This document shows, piece after piece, positions 36,427 through 46,275 of a stretch of 64,000 nt of DNA. Each line of letters opens with the position of its first letter. Positions within the stretch are counted from its first letter, which is position 1. The stretch is from Coxiellaceae bacterium (GTDB lineage Bacteria > Pseudomonadota > Gammaproteobacteria > Coxiellales > Coxiellaceae). The notes under the pieces were generated by a model. The model was given only the letters and a program-made list of their open reading frames with translations, had not been told where the DNA came from and did no database searches. The stretch covers positions 228,848-292,847 of the forward strand of contig WTGG01000020.1 of the NCBI GenBank assembly GCA_011523685.1. Reading direction: 5' to 3'. The position numbers and the translations under genes were made by a program.

Positions 36427-37614
36427 TTATATGGTATCGGAAGCACCCTGCTTACTTTTAATCAACAATACCAGTGAAACAGCACCCAGCACTAGCAGCC
36501 CTGCCAGTACATAAAACGCGGCTTGAAAAGAAAATACCTGAACAACGTAACCGACAACCAAAGAAATCACAGCAAAGAGCGCTCTGCTCACACAAGAATC
36601 CAAGCTTAATAACCCTGCTCTATTATCATGTGACACCGACTGATTGATCACACAAAAGACAAAGGGCATTTTGAATCCAAATAATAAAGCAGATAGTAAA
36701 AATAAGATCAGTACTCCTTCTGATGACACCACTCCACCAATCATCACCACACAGGTGCAACCCAAAAATAGGCCTATAAACAGTTTATCGATCGACAAAC
36801 GATCCATGCAGGGCTTGACCAACAAAGATGCGAAAGCAGAACAGCTGTGATATACCAACCAAACACAGCCCATCCAATAAGGTGCTAAATGATACTGGGC
36901 AAACCATACTTGAAGCAACCAGAACATCGACAAGGTGATCGTACTGACAAAAGCAGAAAAAAGTATCACAAGACGAATAAAGCCGTTATCGGGACTCATG
37001 AAATGCTGCTTTAAAGATCGCCATTGTTCTATCCAGGCTAATTGCAGCTGTGAACCACTCCACCGAGCAGGGTAAGATGATCTAACCTCTTTCAAGCCCA
37101 AGGTGTGATACAGCAATAAAATAGCTGCGATAAGATCCAGTATGGGTAGCAAAACAATGGATAACGTATAAGCCAGACCACCTATGAAACCGGATAATCC
37201 TTCCGAAGATCGAGAATAGGCTTGAACACGTGACTCATGATGTGAATACTGTTGACGGTCACTGGACTCAAATAATAGTGCCGTATCACTACCGGAAAAC
37301 AACACAAACGCCATAGCACACGCTAACTCTGCTAGAACAAACCCCAAAAAACTCGTCCAAAGCAAGAACAAACTCGCTGAAATAATTACCATGACAGCAC
37401 CATAACACACACAGTGTTTTCGCCCATAACAGTCGGACAAAACACCCGCTGGCACTTCTAAAACAATCACCGCAATAGCAAATAGAGACTGTAGAAAAAA
37501 AATATTAAAGAGACTTAAACCACAAAACAGTCCATATACGATCAAAAAAGGACGAAGCGCGTGGAAGTTTTTTAAACCCGCTACACGCTTTAGAATAGCA
37601 ATATTAGGAGACAA
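36427..37614 (-). CDS. MFS transporter
   Basis: 395 residues and about 12 membrane segments. VLEVPAGVLSDCYGRKHCVCYG is the helix 2-3 signature of drug:proton-type MFS proteins. A charged central loop (RWSGSQLQLAWIEQWRSLKQH) separates the halves. The start is probably TTG 37614, because an in-frame stop precedes it; the Shine-Dalgarno is not ideal. Twelve bp after the small secreted-protein gene, probably co-transcribed. Substrate unknown. Confidence 0.78.
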   Translation of the reverse strand: MSPNIAILKRVAGLKNFHALRPFLIVYGLFCGLSLFNIFFLQSLFAIAVIVLEVPAGVLSDCYGRKHCVCYGAVMVIISASLFLLWTSFLGFVLAELACAMAFVLFSGSDTALLFESSDRQQYSHHESRVQAYSRSSEGLSGFIGGLAYTLSIVLLPILDLIAAILLLYHTLGLKEVRSSYPARWSGSQLQLAWIEQWRSLKQHFMSPDNGFIRLVILFSAFVSTITLSMFWLLQVWFAQYHLAPYWMGCVWLVYHSCSAFASLLVKPCMDRLSIDKLFIGLFLGCTCVVMIGGVVSSEGVLILFLLSALLFGFKMPFVFCVINQSVSHDNRAGLLSLDSCVSRALFAVISLVVGYVVQVFSFQAAFYVLAGLLVLGAVSLVLLIKSKQGASDTI

Positions 37615-37626
37615 CCTTCACCTGCA

Positions 37627-38109
37627 CTATGATGGGTTGTAATGCCAATCATTTAAGTGTTCTTGAAGTCCAATCAAGTTAGCTTTGCAAGCTCCTGGGA
37701 TATACCAACTACCGCGAATACTCTGAGTATCCGTATTTAATAAAAAAGCAACCTGTACAGCGTATTGCTTGACAGCGTTATCTTGATCCTTCTTTTTAAA
37801 CTGATAGACCCCTGTAAATAAACGTTGTTGCTGGCTGATGTAGGTAGTGGTTAAACGCTGGTATTGCTGACTCTTGATTGATGAATCATTAGCTTTAAAA
37901 ACAGGCTTATCATTAACAATTTGGTATTCAAGCTTATGGTTTAACTGCTGCTTGCACTGCTTATCGGTCATGGCATCACTCACTGATTGGATATTATAGG
38001 GTACCAAAAAAAAACTATCTGCCTGTTGATCTGATTCAGCACCTTGAGCTATCACCATGATGCTACTTATAACGATCGCTAATCCTAAAAAAACGTTTAC
38101 TATTCGCAT
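37627..38109 (-). CDS. Small secreted protein of unknown function
   Basis: 160 residues with a clear signal peptide (IVNVFLGLAIVISSIMVIAQGAES). I chose ATG 38109, 6 nt after AAGGA; the ATG at 38127 has no site. Contains CKQQLNHKLEYQIVNDKPVF and ends near GACKANLIGLQEHLNDWHY; two Cys may pair. No family recognised. Between the monooxygenase and MFS genes on the same strand. Confidence 0.6.
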   Translation of the reverse strand: MRIVNVFLGLAIVISSIMVIAQGAESDQQADSFFLVPYNIQSVSDAMTDKQCKQQLNHKLEYQIVNDKPVFKANDSSIKSQQYQRLTTTYISQQQRLFTGVYQFKKKDQDNAVKQYAVQVAFLLNTDTQSIRGSWYIPGACKANLIGLQEHLNDWHYNPS

Positions 38110-38166
38110 AACCAATCCTTGTGTCATTTAATCCTAGACAATTACTTTAATTGAAAAAATACAGCA

Positions 38167-39609
38167 TCACAACTGATCTAGATAGGCCCTAATCTTTTCT
38201 GCGTCATGACTCACACAACCGATATACCCATCGGGTCGCACCAAGCAGTACTGGTTGGATAGGTGTGCTAATTCTTTAGGTAGATCCAGCGAATCGGCAG
38301 GAATGACTATAAGCCGATCGTCATCTTTGAACATCTCCTTGGCATTGCCAATATAATCAATCAAACCATGTTGCCATCCGCTGGGTATCCAGTAAGGAAA
38401 TCGACTACCCGCTTGAAGATGCGCCAACCGCCCTTCTGTGACAATCGAACTATTGCAATATTGGTAAACCGTTTGACTCATAGCTGCCATGATTTTACGT
38501 TGCACTGCAGGCAACCGTGTTACGCAGGACAATACAACATTACGCAATCCTCTAATGATAGCGCTATGAGAAAAGGCTATTTTTGAGAGTCGAGTGGTCG
38601 CCGATAACACCGCTTGAGCCACTGGGCGTCGCTCTTCTTGATAGCTATTTAACACATCCTCCGATGCCTGATGTTTGATCACATACGCTAACTTCCAACA
38701 GAGATTAATAACGTCTTGCATGCCCGTATTCATACCTTGACCACCTAATGGCGAATGCACATGAGCGGCATCGCCTGCAAAAAATACTCGATGATCTCGA
38801 TACTGCTCAGCTAAACGTTCATGAATCCAAAATTGTGAAGCCCACAACGGTTCTTTAATCAGCATTTTTCCGGGTAAATAACGTTCGACAATAGCACTGA
38901 ATGTCGCTTGCGTAGGCTCTGCCTCTTTAAAGTCAGATGAACGACTCACTTCAGCAAGGAGTCTCACAGAATGCTGCATGGGAAATAAGGCTAATGTACA
39001 CGTTGCTCCTAAGGCAATCGACATCGGGTCCAATGAATGATCCCATTCTAGCGGTGCATCAATCATAATAAATTTAAACTTCAGATCTTCGCCCACATAA
39101 GGCACATGACAATCATCACGTAATACACTGTGGTAGCCATCACACGCTAATACCCATTGCGCCTGAATATCACCGTGAGAAGAACTTAAAGTGATCCCTT
39201 GCTCTGCATCGGATAATCGATGCTCTATCGTAATACCCCGCTCGACCTCGACACCCTGATGCTCTAAGTGCGCGATCAATAAACGTTCTGTTTCACATTG
39301 AGGCACACAACACACAAAAGGGTAACGACTCTCGATATTAGAAAAATCCAGCGATGCGACTTTCTTATGATTTGAATAAACATGACCCGCCTTAACAAGA
39401 TGCCCAACGGATAATAATGACTCACTCAAACCAATGATATCTAACAGTTCGATGGTACGTGCATGAATCGCCACAGCATTCGAGGTTTGCGTGGCCTCTA
39501 ATTTTTTATCGATAATGCGAACAGGAATTCCGTAGTGCGTTAGAAAAGCCGCCGCAGTTAATCCAACCGGACCTGCGCCAACAATTAAAACCGGGACTTG
39601 ATCTGGCAT
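38167..39609 (-). CDS. FAD-dependent aromatic-ring monooxygenase (PheA/TfdB family)
   Basis: 480 residues. FAD-binding VLIVGAGPVGLTAAAFL at the N-terminus, the DG motif LACDGYHSVLRD, and the GD motif VFFAGDAAHVHSPLGGQGMNTGMQD; a C-terminal thioredoxin-like part follows. This group hydroxylates phenols or polyketide/aromatic compounds with NAD(P)H and O2. Physiological substrate unknown. Its 3' end is duplicated at 36315-36425. Confidence 0.88.
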   Translation of the reverse strand: MPDQVPVLIVGAGPVGLTAAAFLTHYGIPVRIIDKKLEATQTSNAVAIHARTIELLDIIGLSESLLSVGHLVKAGHVYSNHKKVASLDFSNIESRYPFVCCVPQCETERLLIAHLEHQGVEVERGITIEHRLSDAEQGITLSSSHGDIQAQWVLACDGYHSVLRDDCHVPYVGEDLKFKFIMIDAPLEWDHSLDPMSIALGATCTLALFPMQHSVRLLAEVSRSSDFKEAEPTQATFSAIVERYLPGKMLIKEPLWASQFWIHERLAEQYRDHRVFFAGDAAHVHSPLGGQGMNTGMQDVINLCWKLAYVIKHQASEDVLNSYQEERRPVAQAVLSATTRLSKIAFSHSAIIRGLRNVVLSCVTRLPAVQRKIMAAMSQTVYQYCNSSIVTEGRLAHLQAGSRFPYWIPSGWQHGLIDYIGNAKEMFKDDDRLIVIPADSLDLPKELAHLSNQYCLVRPDGYIGCVSHDAEKIRAYLDQL

Positions 39610-39744
39610 CCTTGCTCCTCATCAATTAAACCGTCAGAGTTATCGTATACAAAACGATCATCTAACACCAGAAAACCTATTGTGTGCGTGAAATTAGTCA
39701 TGCTAGAGTAAATGCCGTTTTTAACCGACATGAAGAGAGAGAGA

Positions 39745-40221
39745 ATGACTGACGCAAACATGCTGACACAGGTTGAACGCGCTCAAAATGCCTGGGCAAA
39801 CGGGTTGATCGCTATTGGTGAAGCTTATCTCAAGGGTCAGGATTATCAGGCTAGCGCAGAGAAACTCATTCACACCCTTTATCACTACGACCATAACGAT
39901 GGCGTGGTTCTCTTTAAACCAACCAAAGCATCAACCAATCCCTTTCGTGATACTTTCGAAGGTGCTTTATCGTATTTTGTAGGCAACAATCCAGCGTATG
40001 AAGAAGACCAAGGCTTTGCTCTCGCACCCTGGACACACATCACGTTTAAGAATCATCAAATCTACACGCATCATGAAATGATCATTGCGATGGGGCAATA
40101 CACCTTCACCGATACAAAAGATCAACAGACACTGGTTGACTACACCTTTGGATATGTCAAAACAAAGAGTGGTGATTTAAAAATTATTCTACACCATTCC
40201 TCTTTGCCTTTTAGTAATTAA
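39745..40221 (+). CDS. SnoaL/NTF2-like small protein
   Basis: 158 residues from ATG 39745, preceded by a GAGAGAGAG purine tract; upstream ATGs at 39712 and 39730 lack sites. An N-terminal helix pair (AQNAWANGLIAIGEAYL) is followed by beta strands with FRDTFEGALSYFVG and GDLKIILHHSSLPF, the arrangement seen in NTF2-fold/SnoaL-like proteins (LKIxxHHSS ending). Function is unknown. Divergent from the monooxygenase gene; its stop overlaps the mrcA stop tail to tail by 4 nt. Confidence 0.65.
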   Translation: MTDANMLTQVERAQNAWANGLIAIGEAYLKGQDYQASAEKLIHTLYHYDHNDGVVLFKPTKASTNPFRDTFEGALSYFVGNNPAYEEDQGFALAPWTHITFKNHQIYTHHEMIIAMGQYTFTDTKDQQTLVDYTFGYVKTKSGDLKIILHHSSLPFSN

Positions 40222-42617
40222 AACAGCGGCTGATCGTCCGAGGAAGACTCGTTGCCACCACCAAGGGCGACTGTTGTTTGATCAGGTGAGTACTGTGTAG
40301 GCGCATAAGCTTGGCGAAACGTTTCAAACATCGCATGTTGCTGACCTGGGTGAGCCAATAAACCATTCGTGGAATCAATACGCACTTGGATCAAACCAGG
40401 CGGCTCAGGCATCGTGGCTAGCGGTGTTTTTGCTAAAGCTACTCGCATGAAGTCCATCCAAATTGGCAAGGCTACCTGCGAACCATACTCATGCAAGGAT
40501 GTTAAATCATCAAACCCTACCCATACCGTCGTAACAGTATGATTATTAAATCCTGAAAACCAAGCATCAACCTGCTTGTTGGTTGTTCCTGTTTTACCTG
40601 CTAAGTCACTACGATGCAAACTCTTAGCTTGACGACCCGTACCTGATTGAATCACGCCCCTTAAGGCTTGTGTGATTAAGTATGCGTTCTGCGGTGTAAT
40701 CACTTGAGGCGCGAGTAAGGCAGGCATTTGCTCATCGGCAACATGACGTTGAGTCACGCAAGCCATACAAGCCGATGCTGGTGTGGCCTGAATCACCTTA
40801 TCACTTGCCATATCACGAATCTCAGCAATACCGTAAGGACTCACATGATAACCACCGTTGGCGAACACCGCATAACCGGTTGCAATATTAAGCGGTGACT
40901 CGCTCGCACTCCCCAGCGCTAACGATAACGTGTGAGGCAATGAATTTTCTGGGAAACCAAAACGATGTAAATACTGCAGTGCGTAAGGAATAGTAATGCT
41001 TTGCAACAGTCGGATAGAAACCAAGTTACGTGATTGAGTTAACCCTTCTCGCAAACGCGTTGGCCCATTAAACTTCAAGTTATCGTTTTGTGGACGCCAG
41101 AGCGCGTTTTCGCCAGAGTCTTTCATCACTACCGGCGCATCATTAATAATACTAGCCAAGGTATAACCCTTAGCAAGCGCTGCAGAATAAATAAAGGGTT
41201 TAAAGTTAGAGCCTGCTTGGCGTTCAGCTTGTGTAACTCGATTAAAGTTACTTAACCGGAAAGCATAACCACCACTCATTGCTCTAACAGCACCATTCTC
41301 AGGATCCAGCGAAACAATAGCGCCTTGCACCTTTGGCACTTGACTTAAACTCAAATGACCGGCTTTAGAACGCACCCAAATCACATCGCCAACGTGTAAA
41401 ACATCTTTGGCTTGCTTAGGCTTATGCCCTATCCAACCATGTTTTAATGCGGGTCCTGCCCAAGCCATGCCTGACCAAGGAAGTGTTGCCACTGAATCAT
41501 CTGCTAATAATAATGTCGCAGACTTTTCCTGCAGTTCTGTAACAACTGCAGGCTGCAAATCGTTGATAGGTTTAATGTCTGCCAATACAGCTAGCCCTTG
41601 ATCATGTAATGTTTGATCATCCTGTGACAACTCTTTTATATGTTGAATAGGGCCACGATATCCATGACGCATCGAGTAAGCATCTAAGCCGTCTTGTAAT
41701 GCCTGATTAGCGGCTACTTGAAGGTGAGCGTCTAAGGTTGTCGTAACCTGCAAGCCCATTTCATCGAGTTTTTTGCCATATCGCTTCAGTAATGTTTGAT
41801 GAATCCACTCTGAAAAATAGGGAGCATGTACTGCAATACTTTGACGATGATAAGCAGCTGTTGCTGGCGCAGAAGACGCTTCATCATACTGCTCTTGTGT
41901 AATATAACCGACTTCTAACATGCGCTGTAAGACATGATTACGTCGCACCACAGCCTGCTTTGGACTCGTAATGGGATTCGTCCTAGAAGGGGCTTGAGGC
42001 AAACCTGCCAGCATGGCCATTTGTGGTAATGTTAATTCATTAAGGGGTTTTCCATAATACACTTGCGCTGCCGCAGCAACGCCATAAGCACGATGGCCAA
42101 AGTAAATTTTATTCAAATATAATTCTAAGACCTTGTCTTTACTTAATGCATGATCAATCTTAATCGCCAACAGAATTTCATTGACCTTACGACCATAGGT
42201 TTTTTTACGTGATAAAAAGAAGTTACGCGCCACTTGCATCGTGATAGTACTTGCACCCTGAACTTTACGACCACTGGCCACAACAGCCACTGCAGCTCGC
42301 GCAATACCAATAAAGTCGACACCCGGATGGGAATAATAACGTGCATCCTCAGTAGCTAATACGGCATGAATAAGGTCTTGTGGAATTTCATCGATACTGA
42401 CAGGTATACGACGCTTATACCCATACTGCGCAATCAGTTGATGGTCTTTATCATAGATACGTGTTGGCACCTGCATGTGCATATCACGCAGCTCAGCGAC
42501 ACTGGGTAGTTGTGACTCCAAGAAGACCAACAGAGCTAACATTAAAATGCCTAATGTGATGACCACACTCAAGCAAGCAGTTGATACTCGCCCTAAAAAC
42601 TGTCTAACTCGAGCCAT
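40218..42617 (-). CDS. mrcA: Penicillin-binding protein 1A (bifunctional)
   Basis: Peptidoglycan glycosyltransferase plus transpeptidase, 799 residues from ATG 42617; the longer frame to 42689 reads a non-conserved stretch. One N-terminal membrane anchor. Glycosyltransferase motifs EDARYYSHPGVDFIGIARA and QGASTITMQVARNFFLSRKKT. Transpeptidase motifs SNFK (SxxK), SRN (SxN) and KTGTTNKQVDAWF. Divergent from pilM, the conserved gammaproteobacterial arrangement. Confidence 0.94.
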   Translation of the reverse strand: MARVRQFLGRVSTACLSVVITLGILMLALLVFLESQLPSVAELRDMHMQVPTRIYDKDHQLIAQYGYKRRIPVSIDEIPQDLIHAVLATEDARYYSHPGVDFIGIARAAVAVVASGRKVQGASTITMQVARNFFLSRKKTYGRKVNEILLAIKIDHALSKDKVLELYLNKIYFGHRAYGVAAAAQVYYGKPLNELTLPQMAMLAGLPQAPSRTNPITSPKQAVVRRNHVLQRMLEVGYITQEQYDEASSAPATAAYHRQSIAVHAPYFSEWIHQTLLKRYGKKLDEMGLQVTTTLDAHLQVAANQALQDGLDAYSMRHGYRGPIQHIKELSQDDQTLHDQGLAVLADIKPINDLQPAVVTELQEKSATLLLADDSVATLPWSGMAWAGPALKHGWIGHKPKQAKDVLHVGDVIWVRSKAGHLSLSQVPKVQGAIVSLDPENGAVRAMSGGYAFRLSNFNRVTQAERQAGSNFKPFIYSAALAKGYTLASIINDAPVVMKDSGENALWRPQNDNLKFNGPTRLREGLTQSRNLVSIRLLQSITIPYALQYLHRFGFPENSLPHTLSLALGSASESPLNIATGYAVFANGGYHVSPYGIAEIRDMASDKVIQATPASACMACVTQRHVADEQMPALLAPQVITPQNAYLITQALRGVIQSGTGRQAKSLHRSDLAGKTGTTNKQVDAWFSGFNNHTVTTVWVGFDDLTSLHEYGSQVALPIWMDFMRVALAKTPLATMPEPPGLIQVRIDSTNGLLAHPGQQHAMFETFRQAYAPTQYSPDQTTVALGGGNESSSDDQPLF

Positions 42618-42796
42618 AATCCACCCAATAAACGCATAAAAAGTACGCACAGTATATTTTTTAGCTAGTCCACTTGCAAGCCATACCATGGCTCAAATAG
42701 CTGATCAAGCACTATATTTACCCCGTTTTTACCCCTGTATTGAGACAAACAGTCAAAGCGGTATAGTAAGTCGCATCGGGTCAAATAAAGAACAGT

Positions 42797-43651
42797 ATGC
42801 GATATCGAACAACACATCACCTGGGGTTATACCTCACTCCAAACATTCTATATGGAACCACCCTCTCGCGGCATCGATCTGGCAACATTCTAGAACAATC
42901 ACATCATCAAATGACCCTCAACGATGACCCAATACCGTTCATGTCAGCCTTGTCACAACACAAGACAACCAGCAAAGTACGTTGCCATGTCACACTCAAC
43001 CAGGAGTATGTCCACCAACAAGTCCTATCCATAGACACCCCGCTCCCAGCCGTCTATTTGCCGAAATACCTTGAACATCACAGCATCACATTATTTCAAC
43101 ACGCCTGGGAATCACTCTATTGTGACTATTTGCCCATCCAAACAGATTCAGCAACATCAACCTACCTAATCAGTGCTTGCAAACAAAGCATTGTTCAAGA
43201 GCACCTTAGCTGCAACCTTCCACCAAAACACCGGCTCGCTACATTACAAATAGACAGCCTGTGTGGTTTACACCTTAATCTACTGAACAATCATTCACGA
43301 ACGCCGCCCTATACCATATTGTATTGTGACAGCATGCAACTGACTCACTACCAATTCACCACGGATAACATCAACTTCTATGAAACATACTCCGTTACTA
43401 AGGGGTATGACCACCTTATCTCTAAACTACAAGAACAACTCACTCAAGCAATCGACACTCTATATATCACTGGACCTAACGAACAGCTCTATCATACTTT
43501 AATCGATCAATTATCTGATTCATATTCACTGATACCACTCCACGAAGCATTAGCGCCGCAAATCACGCTGAATCAGAATAACCATACTCAACGACATCAC
43601 GAACTCATAACCACGCTTACAGCCCTAACATCGCGATCATATGCATGTTGA
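42797..43651 (+). CDS. pilM: PilM-like pilus/competence assembly protein
   Basis: 284 residues, diverged, but in the PilM position opposite mrcA and ahead of pilN. PilM is an actin-like cytoplasmic ATPase-fold protein that binds the PilN N-terminus. Weak matches remain (LATLQIDSLCGLHLNLL, DTLYITGPNEQ), and the length is about 70 residues short of type IVa PilM. It resembles the shorter HofM/ComA group of DNA-uptake systems. Its stop overlaps the pilN start (TGATG). Confidence 0.7.
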   Translation: MRYRTTHHLGLYLTPNILYGTTLSRHRSGNILEQSHHQMTLNDDPIPFMSALSQHKTTSKVRCHVTLNQEYVHQQVLSIDTPLPAVYLPKYLEHHSITLFQHAWESLYCDYLPIQTDSATSTYLISACKQSIVQEHLSCNLPPKHRLATLQIDSLCGLHLNLLNNHSRTPPYTILYCDSMQLTHYQFTTDNINFYETYSVTKGYDHLISKLQEQLTQAIDTLYITGPNEQLYHTLIDQLSDSYSLIPLHEALAPQITLNQNNHTQRHHELITTLTALTSRSYAC

Positions 43652-44184
43652 TGAACCTACTGCCTCACCGCTCTTACCGTGCAAACCAACGTTGCAAACG
43701 ACAAGTCATAACATGTTTTATGATAGCCATAGCACTGTCCATACTGGCCCTGTGTTTTCGGCACCACTTACAACAAGCGACACAACTCAATCAGCAGCGC
43801 ACCCTAAACTACCAGCAGCTTGTTAAACATTTGCAACGTCAACAAGACTATCATCAATGCAGTACCATACGCTCTGTGTTATCACAGCAATCTGCTATTG
43901 TGAAAAGGTTTAAACAACAACGCTGCTTAACACAACTATTCCCTCAAGTGACTCAACTCATACCAACGAGCATCACCCTCACCCGTCTAGCACAACAATC
44001 CAATCAACTCATACTCACAGGTCACAGTGCCTCAGCAAAACCCATGCATCAGTTAATCGATAAACTCAACAAGCTCACCTCATTAACACACTGTGAAATG
44101 AATTCTATCAACCATGCCATGCATTTAAATCAGTTTGACTTTGAAATACACGGCGAAATAACCTGCCTGGATAAAACCACATGA
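43645..44184 (+). CDS. pilN: PilN-like inner-membrane pilus assembly protein
   Basis: 179 residues. N-terminal MNLLPHR corresponds to the conserved INLLPWR motif that docks into PilM. One membrane helix follows (VITCFMIAIALSILALCF), then a Gln-rich coiled coil and a ferredoxin-like domain (PTSITLTRLAQQSNQLILTG). The ATG is 43645 or, equally well, 43651, which shares a base with the pilM stop. Ends by overlapping pilO by 4 nt. Confidence 0.8.
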   Translation: MLMNLLPHRSYRANQRCKRQVITCFMIAIALSILALCFRHHLQQATQLNQQRTLNYQQLVKHLQRQQDYHQCSTIRSVLSQQSAIVKRFKQQRCLTQLFPQVTQLIPTSITLTRLAQQSNQLILTGHSASAKPMHQLIDKLNKLTSLTHCEMNSINHAMHLNQFDFEIHGEITCLDKTT

Positions 44185-44708
44185 CACTGAATCAGTTATG
44201 GGTAATAACACGACATCCTGTTGTATTAGTCACAGCAACAACTCTCTATATTGTCTTGTTTTACCTCAACCTCTGCTACCCTGAACAACGACACTGGCAA
44301 CAGAGTCAATCTCTATTAAAAGAAGCACAACAACACTATGATCACCAACATAATGAATGGAAACAGTGTCAACATCCCCTGAATAAAAACACTCAACCAT
44401 ATCTATGGTCCTACTTAAATCATCAGATCCATTCGCCATCTGCTGCCAATCAAGCAGAAGAGTTACTCAGCTATTTTCATTCTCACCACGTATCCATTGA
44501 ACATTACAGTACCGTTGAACCATCCTCACAACACCAACAACATGCCCTCTATCGTGTCTGTGGAAAATACCCTGATATCAAACGCACGCTTGTCGACTGG
44601 ACAAAACCTCCCTTACAAGCATGGATACAGACTATAAATATTCAACATTGCCCTGAAAAACACTCACAACTGCAACTCACACTGCTTCTGGAGAATGCTC
44701 ATGATTAA
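44181..44708 (+). CDS. pilO: PilO-like inner-membrane pilus assembly protein
   Basis: 175 residues. One N-terminal membrane helix (PVVLVTATTLYIVLFYLNL) is followed by a Gln/His-rich coiled coil (WQQSQSLLKEAQQHYDHQ) and a small C-terminal domain, the PilO layout. Assignment rests on position and topology more than on sequence. The gene for the usual next subunit, PilP, is missing; pilQ starts inside its end. Confidence 0.7.
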   Translation: MTLNQLWVITRHPVVLVTATTLYIVLFYLNLCYPEQRHWQQSQSLLKEAQQHYDHQHNEWKQCQHPLNKNTQPYLWSYLNHQIHSPSAANQAEELLSYFHSHHVSIEHYSTVEPSSQHQQHALYRVCGKYPDIKRTLVDWTKPPLQAWIQTINIQHCPEKHSQLQLTLLLENAHD

Positions 44709-45669
44709 ACACTATACGATGTTAATCCTCTTGTTGGTTACCTGGATCAGCTATGTCCATGCCAGTGATAATCCCTTTATGAATGCAACACCATCATCTG
44801 AAGATACGTCCGTCACCTTACATGCCTTTCATTTGCAATATCTATCAACAGAAACACTGATGGCATTACTCACTGACAAGCAGGCTGCTTGGACTTCATC
44901 ACAAGCTAAACTCAGCCAATCCATTCAAACGCATACTGTCTGGGTAGAAGACGATGCAATACACTTATCCAAGATCAAACAACTGATTAACAATATGGAT
45001 AAACCCTCTCAGCAAATTCGCATTCAAGCTGAACTGATGACGATTAACCACCACAAAGGGCAATCACTGGGTGTGCAATATGGCACCGGAAGCAGTTCTC
45101 GCAAAATCCCCTCGAACAGCAAACCGAATACCTTTCTTATTCCGCTGTTTACATTAGCTGACAACACTCAACTCAACATGCAATTACAAGCATTACTCGA
45201 ACATGGCGAAGCCACCATGGTTGCTAACCCTGAACTGATAACACTGGATCAACACACCGCAACGATTGAATCTGGTCAAGAAATCCCCTACCAACAGGCC
45301 ACTAGCAGTGGAGGAACCAGCGTGACATTTAAAGATGCTGCCTTAAAGTTAGCTGTCACACCCACGCTACTGCCTCATCATCGTATTCGTCTAGATTTAC
45401 AACTAAATCAAGACACGGTCAGCAACTTACGTATAGCAGGAGCACCAGCCATCACTACGCAACAATTAAAAACCACACTCATACTACATGATCATGACAC
45501 GTTAGCTCTAGGGGGCATCACCACTCGACAGCACTCCAAGCAACATCACAGCATTCCAATCCTTCATAGCCTCCCATTGATTGGCCGGCTATTTAAAGAC
45601 CAACAACATTCACAACAACAAGATGAACTATTGATCTTACTCACACCACATATTCAATCAGATTCATAA
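44701..45669 (+). CDS. pilQ: Minimal secretin (PilQ/HofQ-like)
   Basis: 322 residues, far shorter than PilQ (about 700) and shorter than HofQ (about 410). Signal peptide MLILLLVTWISYVHA, one N1-type domain (TVWVEDDAIHLSKIKQLINNMDKPSQQIRIQAELM), then the secretin core with GEATMVANPELITLDQHTATIESGQEIPY, AITTQQLKTTLILHD and LGGITTRQH, ending PLIGRLFKD. No AMIN domains. Start 44701 is 8 nt after GGAG. Forms the outer-membrane pore of a pilus or DNA-uptake machine. Confidence 0.88.
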   Translation: MIKHYTMLILLLVTWISYVHASDNPFMNATPSSEDTSVTLHAFHLQYLSTETLMALLTDKQAAWTSSQAKLSQSIQTHTVWVEDDAIHLSKIKQLINNMDKPSQQIRIQAELMTINHHKGQSLGVQYGTGSSSRKIPSNSKPNTFLIPLFTLADNTQLNMQLQALLEHGEATMVANPELITLDQHTATIESGQEIPYQQATSSGGTSVTFKDAALKLAVTPTLLPHHRIRLDLQLNQDTVSNLRIAGAPAITTQQLKTTLILHDHDTLALGGITTRQHSKQHHSIPILHSLPLIGRLFKDQQHSQQQDELLILLTPHIQSDS

Positions 45670-45729
45670 TAATTGTTCTTGCGGCTTGCTCTGTTACAAT
45701 AGGTATCATGATGACAAATGAAGTAAGTT

Positions 45730-46263
45730 ATGCCACACAAGAATATTTATCTGATAGGACCTATGGGAGCTGGAAAATCCAGTATAGGCCTACAACTCTC
45801 CAAAATTGCCAAACTCCCATTCTTTGACTCTGACCGAGAATTAGAAAAACGCGCCGGTGTTGATATTGACTGGATTTATGACATTGAAGGGTCAAGAGGA
45901 CTCCATGATCGCGAACGAGAGACACTATTAGATCTTATGCAACAACATCCCATTGTCCTATCGACAGGCGGTGGCTCAGTGGTTATACCTGAAGTGTTTG
46001 ATCAACTCAAAGCTTCTGGGATTATCATTTACCTCAAGGTGTCATTTAAAGCACAACTACAACGCACAACAAGACGCCCTCAAGGTCGCCCTCAACTAGG
46101 TGGAGATGACCATAAGGAAAAGCTAGAGCTCTCAAATCAACAACGAGAGCCCCTGTATGAAGCCTTAGCAGACCTGACCTATTTAGCATCACAAATGACG
46201 CCCAAGTCATTAGCAAAAAGGATTTGGCGTGATATTCTACAATTGAATAACAAAACACTATAA
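45730..46263 (+). CDS. aroK: Shikimate kinase I
   Basis: Phosphorylates shikimate in aromatic amino-acid synthesis. 177 residues. Walker A IGPMGAGKSSIG, shikimate Asp in FFDSDRELEKRAG, STGGGSVV, and REPLYEALADLTY near the end. Where most family members have GFRxRE, this protein reads GLHDRE, so the shikimate-binding Arg position is His. pilQ-aroK is the conserved order, but aroB does not follow. TACAAT before the gene could be its -10. Confidence 0.9.
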   Translation: MPHKNIYLIGPMGAGKSSIGLQLSKIAKLPFFDSDRELEKRAGVDIDWIYDIEGSRGLHDRERETLLDLMQQHPIVLSTGGGSVVIPEVFDQLKASGIIIYLKVSFKAQLQRTTRRPQGRPQLGGDDHKEKLELSNQQREPLYEALADLTYLASQMTPKSLAKRIWRDILQLNNKTL

Positions 46264-46275
46264 CAAAGTAGCGTT

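Noticed and set aside
36644..36850. Plus-strand ORF inside the MFS gene
   Set aside because: Shadow frame with low-complexity composition.
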